Assembly (NCBI GenBank): GCA_964522105.1
Contig: CAZFVA010000003.1
Location: forward strand, 121,499-185,498
Direction of reading: 5' to 3'
DNA length: 64,000 bases
Source of the DNA: JAGOFO01 sp964522105
GTDB lineage: Bacteria > Myxococcota_A > UBA9042 > DTJE01
Shown here: piece after piece, positions 34,212-42,891 of the stretch
Layout of the letters: every line of letters begins with the position of its first letter
How positions within the stretch are numbered: position 1 is the stretch's first letter
Notes under the pieces: generated by a model
What the model was told of the DNA's origin: nothing
Seen by the model: the letters and a program-made list of their open reading frames with translations, nothing else
The model's database searches: none
Made by a program: the position numbers and the translations under genes

Positions 34212-35576
34212 ATGGCGGTAAGAAAGACCTTCAAAGGCGGCGTTCATCCGCACGAGTACAAGGAACTGGCCTGTTCCTGTGCGACTGTTGAAATGCCGGC
34301 ACCTTCCAGAGTGGTCGTGCCGCTTCGTCAGCATTTAGGGGCACCGGCCAGGGCGGTCGTCAACGTCGGCGATCGCGTGGTTGAAGGTCAGGTAGTCGGC
34401 GAGCCTGTCGGGTTCGTGTCGGCGCCTGTCCATGCTTCGATTTCAGGCGAAGTGACGGCTGTGGCCAGGCATCGGCATCCTGGCGGTTTCATCTGTGATG
34501 CGGTCATTATTGAAGCAAAGAATGGTCAGACGGAATCAGGAGATTCGGTGGCGGAAGGCGCGGTCGTGCCAGTTCGCCTTGCCGGTGCCGTTCGTGACTA
34601 CATGAATGCCGAGCCAGGGCATCTGAAAGGGCTTATCCGTGATGCCGGCATCGTCGGCATGGGCGGGGCGGCCTTCCCGACGCATGTAAAGCTCAGCCCT
34701 CCGGGTGACAAGCCCGTGGATACACTGATAATTAACGGCGCCGAATGTGAGCCTTATCTGACCTGTGACCATCGCATCATGCTGGAAGAAACCTGCAAGG
34801 TCGTGGACGGCGTCAGGATTATGATGCGCATTCTTGGCGTAAGCCGGGCGCTGATTGGAATTGAAGATAACAAACCGGATGCCATTGAAGTCCTTACAAA
34901 GGCGTTTGCCGATGTGCCCGGGGTCCAGGTTGTTGCCCTGCAGGTGAAGTATCCCCAGGGTGGCGAAAAGCAGCTTATAAAGGCGCTCACCGGTCGCGAA
35001 GTACCACCGCCGCCTGGATTGCCGCTGGATGTCGGGTGTGTAGTCCAGAACGTCGGTACCGCCGTTCACGTCGCCGCTGCCGTCATGGATGGCATCCCGT
35101 TCATCAGCCGTGTCATCACGTTGTCCGGTTCGCAGATCGTGAATCCCTGTAACGTCCGCGTCAGGGTCGGGACGCTTCTTTCGGACGTGGTTGCCTTTGC
35201 CGGCGGCCTGAAATCAGACGTTTCGCGCGTTATTCAGGGCGGCCCGATGATGGGCGTTGCCATGGCCGACCTTGACGTCCCGGTCGTCAAGGGAACTTCA
35301 GGTTTTGTATTCATGGAAGCCGGTGCCAAGGCCGATTATGAAGCGGCGGCGTGCCTGCGTTGCGGCCGGTGCGTAGGCGTATGTCCGCTGGGCCTTCAGC
35401 CTGCCGAGATCGCCAAGCGCATCGAGGCAGGTGACCTGGAAGGTGCTGAAGCGTTACATGTAATGGAATGTATGGAGTGCGGTTCGTGCAGTTTCATCTG
35501 CCCGTCGAATCGCTGGCTTGTGCAGTTGATACGCATAGCAAAGGGACAGATCAATGAGCGCAGACGTAAAGCTTGA
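34212..35576 (+). CDS. rnfC: Rnf electron transport complex subunit C
   Basis: A 454-residue RnfC: an N-terminal barrel-sandwich domain, the NADH/FMN-binding SLBB-type region (GMGGAAFPTHVK, INGAECEPYLTCDHR), and two 4Fe-4S motifs near the C-terminus, CLRCGRCVGVCP (~381-392) and CMECGSCSFICP (~420-431). RnfC is the NAD(H)-reacting subunit of the membrane ferredoxin:NAD+ oxidoreductase that couples electron flow to Na+ or H+ pumping. First gene of rnfCDGEAB-rseC. It lacks the long Ala/Lys tail of enterobacterial RsxC. Overlaps rnfD by 23 bases. Confidence 0.97.
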   Translation: MAVRKTFKGGVHPHEYKELACSCATVEMPAPSRVVVPLRQHLGAPARAVVNVGDRVVEGQVVGEPVGFVSAPVHASISGEVTAVARHRHPGGFICDAVIIEAKNGQTESGDSVAEGAVVPVRLAGAVRDYMNAEPGHLKGLIRDAGIVGMGGAAFPTHVKLSPPGDKPVDTLIINGAECEPYLTCDHRIMLEETCKVVDGVRIMMRILGVSRALIGIEDNKPDAIEVLTKAFADVPGVQVVALQVKYPQGGEKQLIKALTGREVPPPPGLPLDVGCVVQNVGTAVHVAAAVMDGIPFISRVITLSGSQIVNPCNVRVRVGTLLSDVVAFAGGLKSDVSRVIQGGPMMGVAMADLDVPVVKGTSGFVFMEAGAKADYEAAACLRCGRCVGVCPLGLQPAEIAKRIEAGDLEGAEALHVMECMECGSCSFICPSNRWLVQLIRIAKGQINERRRKA

Positions 35577-36594
35577 TCCTGTAACGGCTGCCGTAAGTCC
35601 GGGCCATGGGCGTTTCATAGTCAGCCCTTCGCCCCACCTCAGATCGAAGGACAATGTGTCCAGCATCATGATGTGGGTCGTGATAGCGCTGCTTCCCGGG
35701 GTCGCGGTTTCTTTCTATTACTTCGGCCTTGAAGCTGTCCGCACGATGGTCATAGCGACCGCCGCGTGCATGGCCTTCGAGTTTGCCAGCATGAAATTCC
35801 TGGGCACGAAAGGCAGTCTGAAGGACATGTCGGCCGTCGTGACCGGCATCCTGCTTGGAATGAACCTGCCTGCAACGTCACCCTGGTGGATGATTGTGGC
35901 CGGTGCCTTCATTGCGATGTTTGTGGCCAAACACCTGTTCGGTGGCCTTGGCTGCAACATTTTCAATCCGGCTCTGACCGCCCGCGTTTTTCTTTTGATC
36001 GCCTGGCCGGTCCACATGACGACGTGGCTGAAGCCTGGCGTCCTGAATCTGGTTTCGGCTGACCAGATTGCCGCTGTCACCGGTGCCACCCCTCTCGGCC
36101 TTGTCAAGGAAGGGCGGCTTGGCGAAATCACGCAGACGTCGGTTGACCTGCTTCTTGGCAACGTCGGCGGTTCGGTCGGTGAAATTTCGACGATCGCGCT
36201 GGTGCTTGGCGGCGTGATCCTGCTGGTCAAAAAGATTATCACCTGGGAAATCCCGGTAGTTTTCATCGCTACGACGTTTGCAATTACCGGAATTGCGTGG
36301 CTTGTTAATCCGACGGCATACGTCAGTCCGGTAACGCATATTCTGACGGGCGGCCTGATGCTTGGTGCATTCTTCATGGCCACCGATATGGTCACATCGC
36401 CGATTACATTCCGTGGAAGGGTAGTGTTTGCAGCAGGTTGCGGCATGTTTACCGCCTTTATCCGCCTGTGGGGCGGCTACCCCGAAGGCGTGTCGTTCGC
36501 CATTCTTCTGATGAACGCGACGACTCCGCTGATTGACCATCTGATGGCCCCGAAAACGTTCGGCACCGTCAAGAAGGCGAAGGTGGTCAAATGA
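35554..36594 (+). CDS. rnfD: Rnf electron transport complex subunit D
   Basis: A 346-residue integral membrane subunit with ~9-10 TM helices. It carries a covalent-FMN attachment site: TGATPLG (~173-179), in which the Thr is the flavinylated residue in RnfD/NqrB proteins. The start overlaps the end of rnfC and has AAGGGAC upstream; the stop overlaps rnfG (ATGA), showing coupling. RnfD is part of the ion-translocating core with RnfG, E and A. Confidence 0.96.
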   Translation: MSADVKLDPVTAAVSPGHGRFIVSPSPHLRSKDNVSSIMMWVVIALLPGVAVSFYYFGLEAVRTMVIATAACMAFEFASMKFLGTKGSLKDMSAVVTGILLGMNLPATSPWWMIVAGAFIAMFVAKHLFGGLGCNIFNPALTARVFLLIAWPVHMTTWLKPGVLNLVSADQIAAVTGATPLGLVKEGRLGEITQTSVDLLLGNVGGSVGEISTIALVLGGVILLVKKIITWEIPVVFIATTFAITGIAWLVNPTAYVSPVTHILTGGLMLGAFFMATDMVTSPITFRGRVVFAAGCGMFTAFIRLWGGYPEGVSFAILLMNATTPLIDHLMAPKTFGTVKKAKVVK

Positions 36595-37187
36595 AGGAAC
36601 TTAAGTATGTAGTCGTGCTGACCGGGGTTTCGGTGTGTTGCGCCGTCATTCTGGGCCTTGTCTATCAGGTAACGGCCGGCCCGATCAAGGAAACGAAACG
36701 CAGGGCCGTGATTGAAGGTATTCAGGCCGTTCTTCCTGCGTTCGACAACGATCCGGTCAAGACGATGAAAGTCGTCAATGACAAGGACCCGCTTGCCCCG
36801 ATCATCTACCCGGCTTTCAGCGGCGAAGCGGTTGTCGGCGCAGCAATAAAGACAGTCAGTCCGAAAGGTTATGCCGGCAATATCGTCGTTATGGTCGGTC
36901 TTCAGGGTGCCCCCGACGGGGACATCAAGGTTTACGGCACGAAGGTGCTGGAAATGAAGGAAACCCCCGGGCTTGGAACGAAACTGGCCGAGCCTGATTT
37001 TGCAGGTCAGTGGGTAAAAACCCCGGTTTCTTCAACTGAGTTCAAGGTCAAAAAGGACGGCGGAACGGTCAACGCCATCTCGGGCGCAACGATTTCGTCG
37101 CGGGCATTTACTGATTGTGTGAATGCGGCCGTCAAGGTCTGGCGCGAAAACGGTCCCGAAGCCGTAAAGGGAGGCCCCAATGGCTGA
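36591..37187 (+). CDS. rnfG: Rnf electron transport complex subunit G
   Basis: A 198-residue subunit with one N-terminal TM helix (~7-27) and an extracytoplasmic FMN-binding domain. KETPGLGTKL and the flavinylation motif SGATISS (~162-168), whose Thr carries covalent FMN, are both present. ApbE-type flavin transferase, needed for this modification, is not in the window. Overlaps rnfD and rnfE. Confidence 0.96.
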   Translation: MKELKYVVVLTGVSVCCAVILGLVYQVTAGPIKETKRRAVIEGIQAVLPAFDNDPVKTMKVVNDKDPLAPIIYPAFSGEAVVGAAIKTVSPKGYAGNIVVMVGLQGAPDGDIKVYGTKVLEMKETPGLGTKLAEPDFAGQWVKTPVSSTEFKVKKDGGTVNAISGATISSRAFTDCVNAAVKVWRENGPEAVKGGPNG

Positions 37188-37782
37188 TACCCCGCTTTAC
37201 AAGGAATTCACGAAGGGGCTTTTGAAAGAAAACTGCCTTCTGGTCCTGCTTCTTGGCATGTGTCCCTCGCTGGCCACGACGACATCGCTTGAAAACGCTT
37301 TCGGCATGGGCGCGGCGGTCATTTTTGTTACGACGATGTCCAACATCGCTGTTTCGATGCTGCGCAAGATTATTCCGGATGAAGTCAGAATCCCGGTTTT
37401 CGTGGTGCTGATTGCGTCTTTCGTGACGATCGTTGACCTCGTCATGGCGGGCTACCTGCCGGCCCTGTCGAAGTCGCTTGGCATATTTATCCCGCTTATC
37501 GTCGTTAACTGCATCATCCTGGCCAGGGCTGAAGCCTTTGCCTACAAGAATAACGTCATCAGGTCGGCCCTTGACGGCCTTGGCGCAGGTACCGGCTATT
37601 CGCTTGGTCTGGTGCTGGTGTCGTTCTTCCGCGAGCTGCTTGGAAACGGGTCGCTGTTTGGATACAACGTCCTGGGCGAAGCGTTCAAGGCAAACTCCGT
37701 TCTGGTCATGATCCTTCCACCCGGCGCCTTCCTGACTCTTGGCCTGATCATCGGCGCGATGAATCGAATCAGGAGGGTTTGA
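37180..37782 (+). CDS. rnfE: Rnf electron transport complex subunit E
   Basis: A 200-residue, six-TM membrane subunit homologous to RnfA. Typical features: KGLLKENCLLVLLLGMCPSL at the start and IPLIVVNCIILARAEAFA in the middle, whose Cys corresponds to the buried 2Fe-2S ligand of the RnfA/RnfE pair. A GGAGG ribosome site is embedded in the end of rnfG. Overlaps rnfG by eight bases. Confidence 0.96.
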   Translation: MADTPLYKEFTKGLLKENCLLVLLLGMCPSLATTTSLENAFGMGAAVIFVTTMSNIAVSMLRKIIPDEVRIPVFVVLIASFVTIVDLVMAGYLPALSKSLGIFIPLIVVNCIILARAEAFAYKNNVIRSALDGLGAGTGYSLGLVLVSFFRELLGNGSLFGYNVLGEAFKANSVLVMILPPGAFLTLGLIIGAMNRIRRV

Positions 37783-37783
37783 T

Positions 37784-38365
37784 ATGGGAATGTTTACGCT
37801 GATTATCTGGACGGTGTTTGTAAACAACGTCATTTTGTCCCAGTTCCTTGGTATCTGCCCGTTCATGGGCGTGTCCAGAAAGCTTGATTCGGCCCTCGGC
37901 ATGAGCGCGGCCGTTCTGTTCGTCATCGTGCTGGCGACCGTCATCGCGTACCTGCTGCAGTTCGGGGTTCTGGTGCCGTTGAAGCTTGAGTACCTTCAGA
38001 CCATCATGTTCATCCTTGTTATTGCGGCGCTTGTTCAGTTCGTAGAAATGGTCATCAAGAAGGTGTCGCCGGCCCTGTTCGAGGCGCTTGGTATCTATCT
38101 TCCTTTGATTACAACGAATTGCGCCGTTCTTGGTGCCGCAATCATGGCCACCCAGAAGAACTTTAATCTGCTGCAGGCCATAGTTTTTGCCACCGGGATT
38201 TCGCTTGGCTTTGCGCTTGTTCTGATGCTTTTTGCTGCGATTCGCGAACGTCTTGACCGTGAAACCGGTACGCCACGCGCGATGAGGGGAATGCCGCTTG
38301 CGCTGATTACGGCATCAATCCTGTCGATGGCGTTCTTCGGGTTTGCGAACATGGTCAAGATGTAA
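37784..38365 (+). CDS. rnfA: Rnf electron transport complex subunit A
   Basis: A 193-residue, six-TM subunit paired with RnfE as an inverted-topology homologue. NNVILSQFLGICPFMGVSRK and YLPLITTNCAVLGAAI are family signatures, the Cys of each being the likely ligands of the intramembrane 2Fe-2S cluster. AGGAGGG precedes the ATG. One base after the rnfE stop. Confidence 0.97.
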   Translation: MGMFTLIIWTVFVNNVILSQFLGICPFMGVSRKLDSALGMSAAVLFVIVLATVIAYLLQFGVLVPLKLEYLQTIMFILVIAALVQFVEMVIKKVSPALFEALGIYLPLITTNCAVLGAAIMATQKNFNLLQAIVFATGISLGFALVLMLFAAIRERLDRETGTPRAMRGMPLALITASILSMAFFGFANMVKM

Positions 38366-38372
38366 GGGGTAG

Positions 38373-39278
38373 ATGATGGATATTTCGGGCCTTCTGACGG
38401 CAAGTGGAATTCTGGGCGCGGTCGGGGCCGTGTCAGCCGGGGTGCTGGCCGTGGCTTCGCGGGTCTTTGCTGTTCAAGTGGACGAGCGTGTGGTCGCGGT
38501 TACGGCGGCACTTCCAGGCGCAAACTGCGGTGGATGCGGTTATGCCGGTTGTTCCGGTTACGCGAAAGCCATAGTTGAAAATGGCGTTGATCCGTCGTTA
38601 TGTGCTCCTGGTGGACCTGAATCGATCGCCGCCATTGCGGCCATTCTTGGCGTTGAAGCTGTCACGAAGGCCAGAATGGTTGCACGTGTGCGTTGTGGCG
38701 GGACCCATGAAAAGTGCAAGTCGCGGTTTGATTACCGTGGCCTGCAGACGTGTCGTGGCGCGGTAATGCTCAGCGAAGGTGGCGCCAAAGGCTGTCCGTA
38801 TGGATGTGAAGGCCTTGGCGACTGCGTTGAAGTTTGTCCGTTTGATGCCCTTCATATGGGCGTTGACGGGATTCCGGTCGTCGATCTTGAAAAATGTACC
38901 GGGTGCGGCAAGTGTGTGCCGGCGTGTCCGAAAGACGTCATCGCTCTTCAACAATATTCAGGTGTTGTGGCGATTAACTGCAACAGCCAGCTTAAAGGCA
39001 AGGCTGTCAGCGCTGTCTGCGATGTCGGTTGCATCTCGTGCCTGGCATGTGTCAAGGCATGCCCGTGGGACGCCATAACGATGAACGGCAACATCCCGGT
39101 CATTGATTATGAAAAGTGCAGGGCGTGCGGCCTGTGCGTCGATTCCTGTAAACCGGAAACCATCGTGATTCTGCGCGCCATTGATGAAGCTGCGAAGGCG
39201 GAAGGCGTCAAAATTAACGCCGAAAAGAAGGCTGCTGCTGCCGCGAAAAGGGCTGCTGCCGCCGGTGTAGTACAGTAA
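38373..39278 (+). CDS. rnfB: Rnf electron transport complex subunit B
   Basis: A 301-residue ferredoxin-accepting subunit: N-terminal TM anchor (~10-28), the Fe-S domain CGGCGYAGCSGYAKAI (~52-67), and further 4Fe-4S motifs CTGCGKCVPACP, CISCLACVKACP and CRACGLCVDSCKP. This is the long multi-cluster type seen in anaerobes rather than the ~190-residue enterobacterial form. A charged Ala/Lys tail ends the protein. The stop overlaps the rseC start by one base (TAATG). Confidence 0.96.
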   Translation: MMDISGLLTASGILGAVGAVSAGVLAVASRVFAVQVDERVVAVTAALPGANCGGCGYAGCSGYAKAIVENGVDPSLCAPGGPESIAAIAAILGVEAVTKARMVARVRCGGTHEKCKSRFDYRGLQTCRGAVMLSEGGAKGCPYGCEGLGDCVEVCPFDALHMGVDGIPVVDLEKCTGCGKCVPACPKDVIALQQYSGVVAINCNSQLKGKAVSAVCDVGCISCLACVKACPWDAITMNGNIPVIDYEKCRACGLCVDSCKPETIVILRAIDEAAKAEGVKINAEKKAAAAAKRAAAAGVVQ

Positions 39279-39742
39279 TGGTCGAAACAGGAACAGTAGT
39301 TGAAGTTCAGCCAGACGGTTTTGTCGTCGTTGAAGTGACGCGCAAAACAGCATGCGAGTCTTGTCACGCAAAAGCGTCATGCAGCCCGGACCAGAAAGGC
39401 CGTATCAATCGCATCACCGCACAATGTCGTCTAAACGCTGCGCCCGGCGATCAGGTCGAGATCGAGATCGCCGACGGAGCTTTCATGCAGGCCGTTCTGT
39501 GGGCGTATGTTGTGCCGTCGGCGCTGCTTATCCTGGGTGCGTTCATAGTCTGGTACGCGGTCGAGGGAACTGCGCTTGATGCGAAAAAAGACATTCTGGC
39601 GGCACTTGGGGCGCTTGCAGGTGCCGGTGTCGGCGTGATCGCGCTGCGCCTGGCAAACAACTGGATCAAAAAGCCCGGGACCAGTCAGAACGCCAGGTTT
39701 GTCGTGCGGGTAGTCAAGGTTCTGGCCGGTGCCGATCAGTGA
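39278..39742 (+). CDS. rseC: RseC/SoxR-reducing system family protein
   Basis: A 154-residue membrane protein: a cytoplasmic N-terminal domain with C-x2-C-x5-C (CESCHAKASC, ~28-37), two TM helices (~70-92 and ~105-122) and a short tail. This is the RseC (PF04246) layout. RseC is commonly encoded with Rnf/Rsx genes and is implicated in assembly or redox signalling. Starts at the rnfB stop, so it is the last gene of the operon. The next gene is convergent, 76 bases on, and no intrinsic terminator is visible between. Confidence 0.92.
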   Translation: MVETGTVVEVQPDGFVVVEVTRKTACESCHAKASCSPDQKGRINRITAQCRLNAAPGDQVEIEIADGAFMQAVLWAYVVPSALLILGAFIVWYAVEGTALDAKKDILAALGALAGAGVGVIALRLANNWIKKPGTSQNARFVVRVVKVLAGADQ

Positions 39743-39818
39743 CATCTGTCCTGTGAATTTTGCTGTGAAATCTTTGTATGGCGATGCCTGCCGTGTGATG
39801 TCCGCTGCGTGAACTGCG

Positions 39819-40298
39819 CTACTTCGGCCACTTCTTCAGGAACGCGACCTGTGCCAGCACTTCTTTTTCTGTCTGCTCAAGAGCGACCTGTTCAAGCTTC
39901 TTGCCGACAAACGGAATTTTGACTTCGATCTGCGTCGTGAAGATCAATTTCGTGTCGTTTCCGGCTTCAACAAACTCGATGCCGCCTGAAAGCAGAAACT
40001 GATCTGCAAACGTCGATGGCGTGATTTTGTATGAATAGCTGCTGCCTGCTGCGTCAACTTTGCAATCGTCGGTGTATTCGTCGGTGTCGCTTTTGCGAAG
40101 CATCGCCGGTACGCGTGACGGGGCCGTGACCTTCGTTTTACGGGTCTTTCCGCCACCGGGCACTTCGCCGGTCGCAAGAATCTGAATTGTAAGCGCCCCC
40201 GTGTTCTTCAACTGCCCGACGTAATAGTCATCATCCAGATAGATCTCGATTACCTTGCTTTTCGGAATGGAAACAATGTGTTCATAAGAGACTTTCAT
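39819..40298 (-). CDS. DUF2505 family (SRPBCC-like) protein
   Basis: A 159-residue protein with no signal peptide, beginning MKVSYEHIVSIPKSKVIEIY, as in DUF2505 (PF10698), a START/SRPBCC-like lipid-binding fold. Pattern: beta strand, helix, long antiparallel sheet and a C-terminal helix (LEQVALEQTEKEVLAQVAFL). GGAGGAC four bases before the ATG is a strong ribosome site. Ligand unknown. Divergent from the GH18 gene. Confidence 0.78.
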   Translation of the reverse strand: MKVSYEHIVSIPKSKVIEIYLDDDYYVGQLKNTGALTIQILATGEVPGGGKTRKTKVTAPSRVPAMLRKSDTDEYTDDCKVDAAGSSYSYKITPSTFADQFLLSGGIEFVEAGNDTKLIFTTQIEVKIPFVGKKLEQVALEQTEKEVLAQVAFLKKWPK

Positions 40299-40488
40299 TT
40301 GTCCTCCGGTGTAAGCCGTTCCCGCATGGATTTTCCTATTGTTTACCTGTTTTTGGCAAGGTTAGTTGTTGTTTACGTTGATTATGGATTCTTAAGCAGG
40401 ACTTACCGGCGGACGTTTCAGGTGATAGGATCGTGATGTCCCGTTGTTCGATGACCGTTGCCAGATTGTTGGCGTGTGGGGTAACAGC

Positions 40489-42147
40489 TTGAAAGCCTTC
40501 GCAGTGGCCCTGTTTTGCGCAGTTACCGTGATGTTGCCTGCTTGCCCGGTTTTTGCCCAGGCGCCCGCTCTTGAAATGAACGTGTCCATGTTGCAGCGCG
40601 AGTCGGAGCTGCATCGGTTTGATGCCTGGCAGCTGAACCCGCCGGTGCCGTGGCGTCGCGCCAGGCCCATTATTCAGCATCAGGACCGGCTCGGGACCCC
40701 TGAAAAACCGACTGTAGTGTTCGGCTACCTGCCTTACTGGAATGTCGGTGACGCCGTAATTCATCTGGATATCCTCAGTCATATTGCATACTTCGGTGTT
40801 GAACTGGCGGCCGATGGAAGTCTTGGTGATTCCAGACACTGGGGTGGCTCTGCGCTGGACACCCTGATTGCGCAGGCGCATGCAGAAGGCGTCCGCGTCG
40901 TTCTGGTGGCGACCAACTTTTCGGGTACCGATCAGCAGGCCCTTTTGTCATCTCCGACTGCACGCGCCCTGGCCGTCAGCAACCTGGTGGACCTTGTAGT
41001 GGCCGGTGGCGGTGATGGCGTCAATATTGACTTTGAAGGTCTTCCAGTGGCGGTCAAGGCTGATTTTGTCACGTTCATTTCTGACCTGAAGGCCGCCATG
41101 GATGCCGCGCTCGGCGATTCGTCGGTCACTCTGGCGACGCCGGCCGTTGACTGGAAAGGGTCGTACGACTACGACCGCCTTGCTGAAGAGAGCGATGGCC
41201 TGATAATAATGGGCTACGACTATTACTACAGCGGCGGCGATCCCGGGCCGCTCAGCCCTTTATACAGTTCCACGATGTGGGGCCAGAAGTCGCTTACCTG
41301 GACTCTTGATGACTATGACAAGTACGGTGGGACGGTCAACCGCGACAAGTTCGTTCTGGCCCTGCCTCTGTATGGCTATGACTGGCCTGCCGATTCGGAC
41401 GCGCTGCCATCGGTGGCGACAGCTTCGGCTGACGCTGTTTCATATTCAGTCTGTCAGTCAAAGGGTGATGCGTCCGGTCGCAACTGGAACGAAGATTCAG
41501 CAAGTCCCTGGTATGATTACTATCTTTCAGGTGCGTACCATCAGGTCTGGTGTGATACAGATGAGTCACTGGTGATGAAATATCTCGCGGCGAAGGACCG
41601 TGGAATTGCTGGAATCGGCTTCTGGGCCATCGGTTATGAATCGGATTACGAAGAGCCCTGGCAGGGCGTCGTGACAGTCTTCGGGTCAAATCTGATCCCA
41701 CCGCCTGATGTCGTTGAAGTGGCTGATGTTGCGGAAGAAGTTGTGGTCGTGGAAGTGGTCGAAGGTGTTGTTGAATCGGGATTTGATGCGGTAATCGCCA
41801 CTGATTCTTACGATGCAACGGAAGTTTCGGTTGCTGACAGCGCCGTGTCAGATTTGCCTGACTGCCAGTCCGGATGCGGCGATGTCAACGTTTCCAGCGA
41901 CTTGTCGATCCCGTTTGACAGCAATTTGCCCGCCGACCGAGGTTTGATCGTAGATTCAGGAAATCTGACAGATGACGGCGTCGGGCCGGAATCAAATTCA
42001 ACGTCCGGGTGTTCTGTGTCCGGTGGCCACCCCGTCCATGAAGATTATGACTGCACAGGCTTGCTTTTGGTGATGTGCGGACTGATATTGTGGTCGCTGC
42101 GTCACGGGCATCGCGTCCGTCGACTGCCGGGCAAACAGCGTATCTGA
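40489..42147 (+). CDS. Secreted GH18 glycosidase with Asp/Val linker and C-terminal sorting tail
   Basis: A 552-residue protein: Sec signal peptide (ends VFAQA), a GH18 barrel (~75-410) with catalytic DGVNIDFEG (the last Glu is the acid; Asn replaces the first inner Asp, as in spore-type YaaH-like GH18 enzymes), then a Val/Glu/Asp linker (~410-470) and a C-terminal tripartite tail: GCSVSGG, a TM helix (~LLLVMCGLILWSL) and RHGHRVRR. That tail resembles MYXO-CTERM/JDVT-CTERM processing signals. It would cut chitin- or peptidoglycan-like glycans at the surface. Start TTG 40489 gives the best signal peptide; TTG 40444 and GTG 40474 are alternatives. Confidence 0.85.
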   Translation: MKAFAVALFCAVTVMLPACPVFAQAPALEMNVSMLQRESELHRFDAWQLNPPVPWRRARPIIQHQDRLGTPEKPTVVFGYLPYWNVGDAVIHLDILSHIAYFGVELAADGSLGDSRHWGGSALDTLIAQAHAEGVRVVLVATNFSGTDQQALLSSPTARALAVSNLVDLVVAGGGDGVNIDFEGLPVAVKADFVTFISDLKAAMDAALGDSSVTLATPAVDWKGSYDYDRLAEESDGLIIMGYDYYYSGGDPGPLSPLYSSTMWGQKSLTWTLDDYDKYGGTVNRDKFVLALPLYGYDWPADSDALPSVATASADAVSYSVCQSKGDASGRNWNEDSASPWYDYYLSGAYHQVWCDTDESLVMKYLAAKDRGIAGIGFWAIGYESDYEEPWQGVVTVFGSNLIPPPDVVEVADVAEEVVVVEVVEGVVESGFDAVIATDSYDATEVSVADSAVSDLPDCQSGCGDVNVSSDLSIPFDSNLPADRGLIVDSGNLTDDGVGPESNSTSGCSVSGGHPVHEDYDCTGLLLVMCGLILWSLRHGHRVRRLPGKQRI

Positions 42148-42165
42148 TACCGACTGGGGGAACTC

Positions 42166-42882
42166 TTGGAGATTCTTGATAAACTGATCATGGTGCTTGT
42201 GCCGATGCTTCTGTCGCTGACAGTCCATGAATATGCACACGCCCGAGCCGCGCACGCGCTTGGTGATGATACTGCGTCGATGATGGGCCGCATGAGCCTG
42301 AACCCGATGGTTCATATAGACATGTTCGGTACCATTCTTCTTCCGGTTATTTCTGTTGTTTCGGGTAGTTCCTTCTTTTTCGGGTGGGCAAAGCCAGTTC
42401 CGGTGAATCCTGTAAATTTCACACGGAAGATGTCGATGAAACGCGGAATGTTAATTACTGCCGCCGCCGGGCCGCTGTCCAACCTGACGTTTGCCCTGGC
42501 CCTGGCCATCGCGTTCAAGATCCTGACGATGGCCGGTGTCGTCGCGTTTCCGTTAGTAGCGACTCTTCCCGGTCAGGCTGATCAGTACGCCGCGATGACC
42601 GGTACCGCTGTGCCGGCCGTTTTCCGTCTGATCGGAACCACATTCGTTATTAACGTCGTGCTTGCAGTGTTCAACCTGATCCCGGTGCCGCCGCTTGATG
42701 GAAGCCGTGTCCTGGGCGGTCTTCTTCCCGACACTCTCGCGAACAAGATGATGTGGCTGGAAAGAAATCCGATATTCGTGATAGTCATGTTTTCATTGCT
42801 GATTTTCGGCGGAGCCCGCTTTCTTCAGGGGCCGGTCCGGATGCTGCTGGTCGGAATCATGTATGTAACCGGGAACGGTTAA
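42166..42882 (+). CDS. Site-2-type (M50) intramembrane metalloprotease
   Basis: A 238-residue, six-TM protein of the compact M50B/YwhC-like group. Zinc site HEYAH (~21-25, HExxH) in TM1 and PPLDGSR (~171-177) in TM4, the third ligand motif. FFGWAKPVPVNPVNF and AAAGPLSNL are further family marks. It cleaves TM substrates, usually anti-sigma factors or signal-peptide remnants; the substrate here is unknown. The start is TTG with GGGGGAAC upstream. 18 bases after the GH18 gene, so likely cotranscribed; whether it acts on the GH18 C-terminal TM tail is speculation. Confidence 0.88.
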   Translation: MEILDKLIMVLVPMLLSLTVHEYAHARAAHALGDDTASMMGRMSLNPMVHIDMFGTILLPVISVVSGSSFFFGWAKPVPVNPVNFTRKMSMKRGMLITAAAGPLSNLTFALALAIAFKILTMAGVVAFPLVATLPGQADQYAAMTGTAVPAVFRLIGTTFVINVVLAVFNLIPVPPLDGSRVLGGLLPDTLANKMMWLERNPIFVIVMFSLLIFGGARFLQGPVRMLLVGIMYVTGNG

Positions 42883-42891
42883 CGTCTGTTT

